A stretch of 64,000 nt of DNA. It comes from DATARR01 sp036376245. Lineage in GTDB: Bacteria > Acidobacteriota > Thermoanaerobaculia > Multivoradales > UBA5704. Each line of letters begins with the position of its first letter. The stretch's first letter is position 1. Made by a program: the position numbers and the translations under genes. The notes under the pieces were generated by a model. That model was not told where the DNA came from. It saw only the letters and a program-made list of their open reading frames with translations, and searched no databases. Shown here in pieces: positions 60,492 through 64,000 of this stretch. The DNA lies in NCBI GenBank assembly GCA_036376245.1, contig DASVAS010000046.1:86062-150061 (forward strand), in the 5' to 3' direction.

Positions 60492-62156
60492 CTAACCCCG
60501 CAGCATCTTCATCACCTCATCCCGCTGCGTGTGCACGAGCAGCACCAGCAGGTCGCCCGGCCGCGCCCATTCCAGAGCCATCCGGGCGGCCTCCAGATCC
60601 GAGCCCGCGCGCTCGACGGCCTCGGGCGCCGCGCCCAGCCGCTGGAGCTCGTCCTCGAGGATCTCCGGCACCTCGCCCGCCTGCCGGCCGCGCAGCAGCG
60701 ACTTCATCTCCTTGACGATCACGTGGTCGGGCTGGAAGGACCAGGCGATCCCGGCGAGCTCGCGGATGGCGTTGTCGCTGCGGTCTCCCGCCTGACCGAT
60801 CACGATCAGCCGGCGCTCCGCGGGCAACGACCGCGCGAGACCCAGCAGCGCCGTCAGGCCATGGGGATTGTGGGCGTAGTCGACCAGGATGCGCACGCCG
60901 TCCCGCTCGATCAGGTTGGTGCGGCCGGGATTGTCCTCCGGCTGCGTGCCGACCCGCCGCAACCCTTCCGCCATCTCCACCGAGGACAGCTTCAGAGCCC
61001 CCGCCAGCGCCACCGCCGCCAGAGCGTTCGCCACGTTGTGCCGGGCGGCCCCGCCGAACGCGATGGGGATCTCCCTGACGGGGACCACCGCCGTCTCCTC
61101 GCCGCCTCGGGCCAGGATCAGGTTGTCATCCTTCAGATAGACGGCTTCGCCGCCCGCCGCCAGGTGATCGCGAACCAGAAGGTTTTCGGGATCGAGGGAA
61201 AACCACACCAACGGCGCCGTCACCCGTCCCGCCGCCGCGACCAGCTCGGGATCGTCCGCGTTCAGCGCCACCTGGCCTTCCGGCCCCACGGCCCGGGTGA
61301 TGATCATCTTGGCTTCCGCGATCCCGGATAGATCCAGCACTCCGAATTCGCCCAGGTGGTCCGCCGCGATGTTGATGACCAGGGCGGCGTCGGCGCGGGC
61401 GAGGGCCAGCCCCCGGCGGAGGAGCCCGCCGCGGGCCGTCTCGAGGATCGCGACCTCGACCCGCCGGTCGCGGAGCAGGGTGCGGGCCCCGCCGGGACCG
61501 GAGAAGTCCCCCTCCTCGATGACCTCGCCGCCCACCACGATCCGATCCGTGGACGTGACCCCCGGGACCCGCCCGGCCGCGCTCACCATGGACGCGAGCA
61601 GGCGGACCGTGGTCGTCTTGCCGTTCGTGCCCGTCACCAGGAGGACCGGGATGTCATGGACCGCGCTCCAGTCGATCGACCCGGGATCGGGCAGCGCCTC
61701 CACGGGCCAGGTGAGGGAACCGGTCCCGAGGCCGACGGACGCGCGGTGGTCGTCCCAGAGGAACGCCACCCCGTGCTCGGCCGCGGCGTCGCGCAAGGCG
61801 ATCAACGCCGGGTTCGCCTCCCCCGCGATCTCCGCCCGCAACCGCTCGGCCACCGGCAGCAGATCGAACGCCTCGCCCGCCGCGGCCGCCACCCACGCCG
61901 CCTCGTTGACCTCCGTGGCGGCGTACAGCCCGTCGATGGGGGCCGACACCGCCAGGCTCGCCCCGCCGGGGAAGATCCGCGAAGCGACCTCTTCGTCCTC
62001 CCAGCCGACCGCGTCGAGAAGCCGCCGCGCCTGTTCCCGCCAGGCCCGCACCACCGTCTCCGCCTCCTCGGGATACAGCGCCACCTCCAGCACCGCCCCG
62101 GCGCGGTCGAGCAGTAGGTTCGGGCCGGTCAACCGGCGGGAGTCGAGCAACTTCAT
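60492..62156 (-). CDS. Mur-ligase-type enzyme related to CphA, without ATP-grasp domain
   Basis: 554 aa. The start LLDSRRLTGPNLLLDRAGAVLEV parallels the CphA start (RGPNLYARWPVIRLRL). The ATP-binding loop VTGTNGKTTTVRLLASMV, ILETARGGLLRRGLAL and LINIAADHLGEFG follow CphA's M domain. The C-terminal LVDYAHNPHGLTALLGLARSL also matches. The ATP-grasp module that adds the first amino acid is absent. Substrate is unknown: it could extend or modify cyanophycin, or join another amino acid pair. It converges on cphA across the long hairpin. Confidence 0.85.
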   Translation of the reverse strand: MKLLDSRRLTGPNLLLDRAGAVLEVALYPEEAETVVRAWREQARRLLDAVGWEDEEVASRIFPGGASLAVSAPIDGLYAATEVNEAAWVAAAAGEAFDLLPVAERLRAEIAGEANPALIALRDAAAEHGVAFLWDDHRASVGLGTGSLTWPVEALPDPGSIDWSAVHDIPVLLVTGTNGKTTTVRLLASMVSAAGRVPGVTSTDRIVVGGEVIEEGDFSGPGGARTLLRDRRVEVAILETARGGLLRRGLALARADAALVINIAADHLGEFGVLDLSGIAEAKMIITRAVGPEGQVALNADDPELVAAAGRVTAPLVWFSLDPENLLVRDHLAAGGEAVYLKDDNLILARGGEETAVVPVREIPIAFGGAARHNVANALAAVALAGALKLSSVEMAEGLRRVGTQPEDNPGRTNLIERDGVRILVDYAHNPHGLTALLGLARSLPAERRLIVIGQAGDRSDNAIRELAGIAWSFQPDHVIVKEMKSLLRGRQAGEVPEILEDELQRLGAAPEAVERAGSDLEAARMALEWARPGDLLVLLVHTQRDEVMKMLRG

Positions 62157-62199
62157 CGGGGGGAGAAGATAGCAGAGAGAGACCGGTACTATATCTGAG

Positions 62200-63126
62200 A
62201 TGGGAGCTCACCCTGTCATCTCCGAAGCCTGCCGCTACCGTGGAGCCCTCCTCGGCCTTGCCTGCGGCGACGCTGTCGGCACGACTGTGGAATTCCGTCC
62301 CCGCGGCTCCTTTCATCCGTTGACGGACATGGTCGGCGGCGGCCCCTTCGATCTGCGTCCCGGCGAGTGGACGGACGACACGTCCATGGCGCTCTGTCTC
62401 GCCCACAGCCTCGTCTATCGCAAGGGTTTCGATCCAGCCGATCAGATGAACCGGTACAGCAACTGGGCCAATTACGGGTACATGAGCAGCACCGGGTCGT
62501 GCTTCGACATCGGCGGCACGGTGGCCCGCGCGCTTCAGAGGTATGAAGTCACCCGTGATCCTTTCAGTGGCTCCACAGATCCCCAAAGCGCAGGGAACGG
62601 GGCGATCATGCGCCTTGCCCCGGTTCCGATGTTCTACGGCCTGAGTCATGACGAGACGGTCCACTTCTCAGGGGAGAGCGCCCGCACCACCCATGGTGCG
62701 GTCGAGGCGGTGGAGTGCGCGCGACTCTTCGGAGCCCAGATCCGGCAGGCGCTCCTCGGCGCGGATAAGGAGGAGATCCTGTTCGGATCGGGATGCCAAC
62801 CCTCGGCCGAGCGCGTAGCGGAGTTGGCCGCGGGATCGTTCCAAGGGAAGACGGAAGCGGAGATCCGAGGCTCCGGTTACGTCGTGGAGTCTCTGGAGGC
62901 GGCCCTGTGGTGCTTTCTGAACAGCGGATCTTATGAGGAGGCTGTTCTCAAGGCGGCCAATCTGGGAGATGACGCCGACACCACCGCCGCCATCTGCGGG
63001 CAGCTTGCCGGCGCCCATTACGGCGTCGAGGCCATCCCCGTCCCATGGCGGCAGCGGATAGTCATGAGAGAGGAGATCCAGGCTTTGGCAGACGAGTTGT
63101 TGAGGCTCAGAGAACGGGCCCCGTAG
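62200..63126 (+). CDS. ADP-ribosylglycohydrolase family protein
   Basis: 308 aa. Metal-binding and catalytic motifs of the family are visible: GALLGLACGDAVGTTVEF, GEWTDDTSMALCL, GNGAIMRLAPV, and NLGDDADTTAAICGQLAGAHYG. It probably removes ADP-ribose from proteins or nucleic acids, or hydrolyses ADP-ribosyl metabolites. It is divergent from the Mur ligase with 43 bp between, so they share a short promoter region. No ADP-ribosyltransferase is in the window. Confidence 0.93.
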   Translation: MGAHPVISEACRYRGALLGLACGDAVGTTVEFRPRGSFHPLTDMVGGGPFDLRPGEWTDDTSMALCLAHSLVYRKGFDPADQMNRYSNWANYGYMSSTGSCFDIGGTVARALQRYEVTRDPFSGSTDPQSAGNGAIMRLAPVPMFYGLSHDETVHFSGESARTTHGAVEAVECARLFGAQIRQALLGADKEEILFGSGCQPSAERVAELAAGSFQGKTEAEIRGSGYVVESLEAALWCFLNSGSYEEAVLKAANLGDDADTTAAICGQLAGAHYGVEAIPVPWRQRIVMREEIQALADELLRLRERAP

Positions 63127-63203
63127 AGACGCCACAGACGATGAACGACATCCTCTCGGAGGCTACGGGGACGGCGTGGCGTCTCTTCGAAGGGCAGACC
63201 GCC
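63123..63203 (+). repeat. GTAG-headed palindrome (REP family 1), copy C
   Basis: GTAGAGACGCCACAGACGAT ... GGCGTGGCGTCTCTTCGAAGGGCAGACCGCC. It begins at the stop codon (TAG) of the ADP-ribosylglycohydrolase. Confidence 0.85.
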
Positions 63204-63297
63204 CCAAAGGGCACCACACCCTGAATCACCACACCCTGGATCAAGCCATTCCTATCCAGGATTCCGTTCACGTTCAGAAGGGTTTACCTGCTGGACC

Positions 63298-63376
63298 GGC
63301 ATGCCCTCCGAAAGACGCCACGCCGTCCCGTGGCCTCTGAGGCGGTGTCATAAATTGTCTGTGGCGTCTCTACGGG
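63298..63376 (-). repeat. GTAG-headed palindrome (REP family 1), copy D
   Basis: Minus-strand: GTAGAGACGCCACAGACAAT ... CGTGGCGTCTTTCGGAGGGCATGCC. It lies just beyond the 3' end of the transposase gene. Confidence 0.85.
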
Positions 63377-63388
63377 GGGCTGGTCTAT

Positions 63389-63910
63389 TTAGCTGCCAGC
63401 CTTCTTGCGTGCGGCCCAGCGGACGGGGTTCTGACGGATGTAGATCCGGGCTCTCTCCAACTCCTCGGGGCTCCTCAGAATGCGATCGTGGAAACGCGTC
63501 TGCCAATCGAAACCGAGATAACCCGAGGTCCGGATGGATTTGGTTGACTTCGACTTGAATCGTCCGATGACGACCCCTAAAGCCGCCCGATGCTCGTCTT
63601 CCTGTGAGAAGCCGCTGCCGCTGAGCCACAGGATTCCATGCATGTGATCTGGCATCACGATCCACTCGTCCAGCGTTACGCAGGGGTGCCGGCCTGGAAT
63701 CCGGTTCCACTCCCTGACAACGATCTCTCCATAAGGTGAAAGAAGCACTAGATCCTGATCGACCTCTCCCAGGCATTGATCACGGTAGTTCGTGCAGATC
63801 GTCACAAAATACGCCCCGTTCCGACTGTAGTCCCAACCTGGGCGTCGGGCGGACGGGATCCTGTACCGGTTTCTGTAGAGCGGACCCTTCTTGTGGTGTT
63901 CTGGCGTCAT
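63389..63910 (-). CDS. REP-associated tyrosine transposase (RAYT, Y1_Tnp)
   Basis: 173 aa from the ATG at 63910; a longer frame to 63970 would begin inside repeat copy E. IVMPDHMHGILWL carries the HxH metal site and ARIYIRQNPVRW the catalytic Tyr of the Y1 family. YFVTICTNYRDQCLG and LDEWIVMPDHMH match the RAYT subgroup. It cuts single-stranded palindromes that carry a GTAG or similar head. Copies D and E flank it on both sides, so gene plus flanks form a REPtron-like unit. Confidence 0.92.
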   Translation of the reverse strand: MTPEHHKKGPLYRNRYRIPSARRPGWDYSRNGAYFVTICTNYRDQCLGEVDQDLVLLSPYGEIVVREWNRIPGRHPCVTLDEWIVMPDHMHGILWLSGSGFSQEDEHRAALGVVIGRFKSKSTKSIRTSGYLGFDWQTRFHDRILRSPEELERARIYIRQNPVRWAARKKAGS

Positions 63911-63957
63911 TCGTTTCTGGATACTAGCACAAAGGTCCGTCCACCCGGTCCCCACCC

Positions 63958-64000
63958 GTAGAGACGCCACAGACGATAAACGATCCCCTTTCGGAGGCCA
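63958..64000 (+). repeat. GTAG-headed palindrome (REP family 1), copy E, cut by window end
   Basis: GTAGAGACGCCACAGACGAT followed by AAACGATCCCCTTTCGGAGG. It is the left half of the unit on the 5' side of the transposase gene. Confidence 0.8.

Overview
The window is GC-rich bacterial DNA. It shows Gram-negative traits: an OprP-type porin, several lipoproteins and many signal-peptide proteins. Large secreted multidomain proteins (PKD, nidogen-like, VWD, LamG, FG-GAP), a DUF3857/transglutaminase/TPR giant, an ABC permease fused to an M1 peptidase, cyanophycin genes and dispersed palindromes together suggest an Acidobacteriota-like organism, perhaps Thermoanaerobaculia. That placement is inference: there is no rRNA or marker gene, and I recognised no tRNA.

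Layout. 1-6 kb: the 3' end of an unknown gene, an FG-GAP/FAD-oxidase fusion, a decayed P-loop kinase, and an AT-richer stretch with a LamG protein and two small unknowns. 6-12.3 kb: a VOC + S1/P1 nuclease pair, a large metalloprotease, then a Gly-rich peptide gene followed by a Cys-rich unknown protein. 12.3-17.2 kb: an ABC ATPase and a permease/M1 peptidase fusion. 17.2-22.5 kb: a PKD lipoprotein, a nuclease-like/BNR-VWD pair and YwbE. 22.5-25 kb: an island of palindromic repeats with a broken CHAT-type gene start, an orphan lanthipeptide-like precursor, a cytochrome c lipoprotein and a 21-bp tandem array. 25-31.4 kb: GNAT, OPT transporter, TPP riboswitch-thiC and two duplicated Cys-rich secreted proteins. 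31.4-45 kb: carbamoyltransferase + SGNH hydrolase, DUF3857 giant, matrixin-like protease, RRM protein, RNA methyltransferase and alpha/beta hydrolase. 45-52.4 kb: a sulfate-uptake operon (CysA-USP fusion, YezD, porin, Sbp, CysT, CysW) with a divergent helical-repeat gene. 52.4-55.6 kb: a two-component system bracketed by inverted copies of a long repeat. 55.6-62.2 kb: cyanophycinase, cyanophycin synthetase and a convergent third Mur-type ligase. 62.2-64 kb: an ADP-ribosylglycohydrolase and a REP-associated tyrosine transposase flanked by GTAG-headed palindromes that recur at 22.7-23.2 kb.

How genes work together. The sulfate operon couples outer-membrane entry, periplasmic capture, inner-membrane transport and an ATPase with a built-in USP module. 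cphB/cphA make and break a nitrogen-storage polymer. The RAYT and its palindromes form a REPtron-like unit. The least explained locus is 10.8-16.9 kb, where a Gly-rich peptide, a ten-cysteine protein, an ABC ATPase and a permease-peptidase are closely spaced and co-directional behind one good promoter. It is the best candidate for an undescribed peptide-export or modification system, though the link is only positional.
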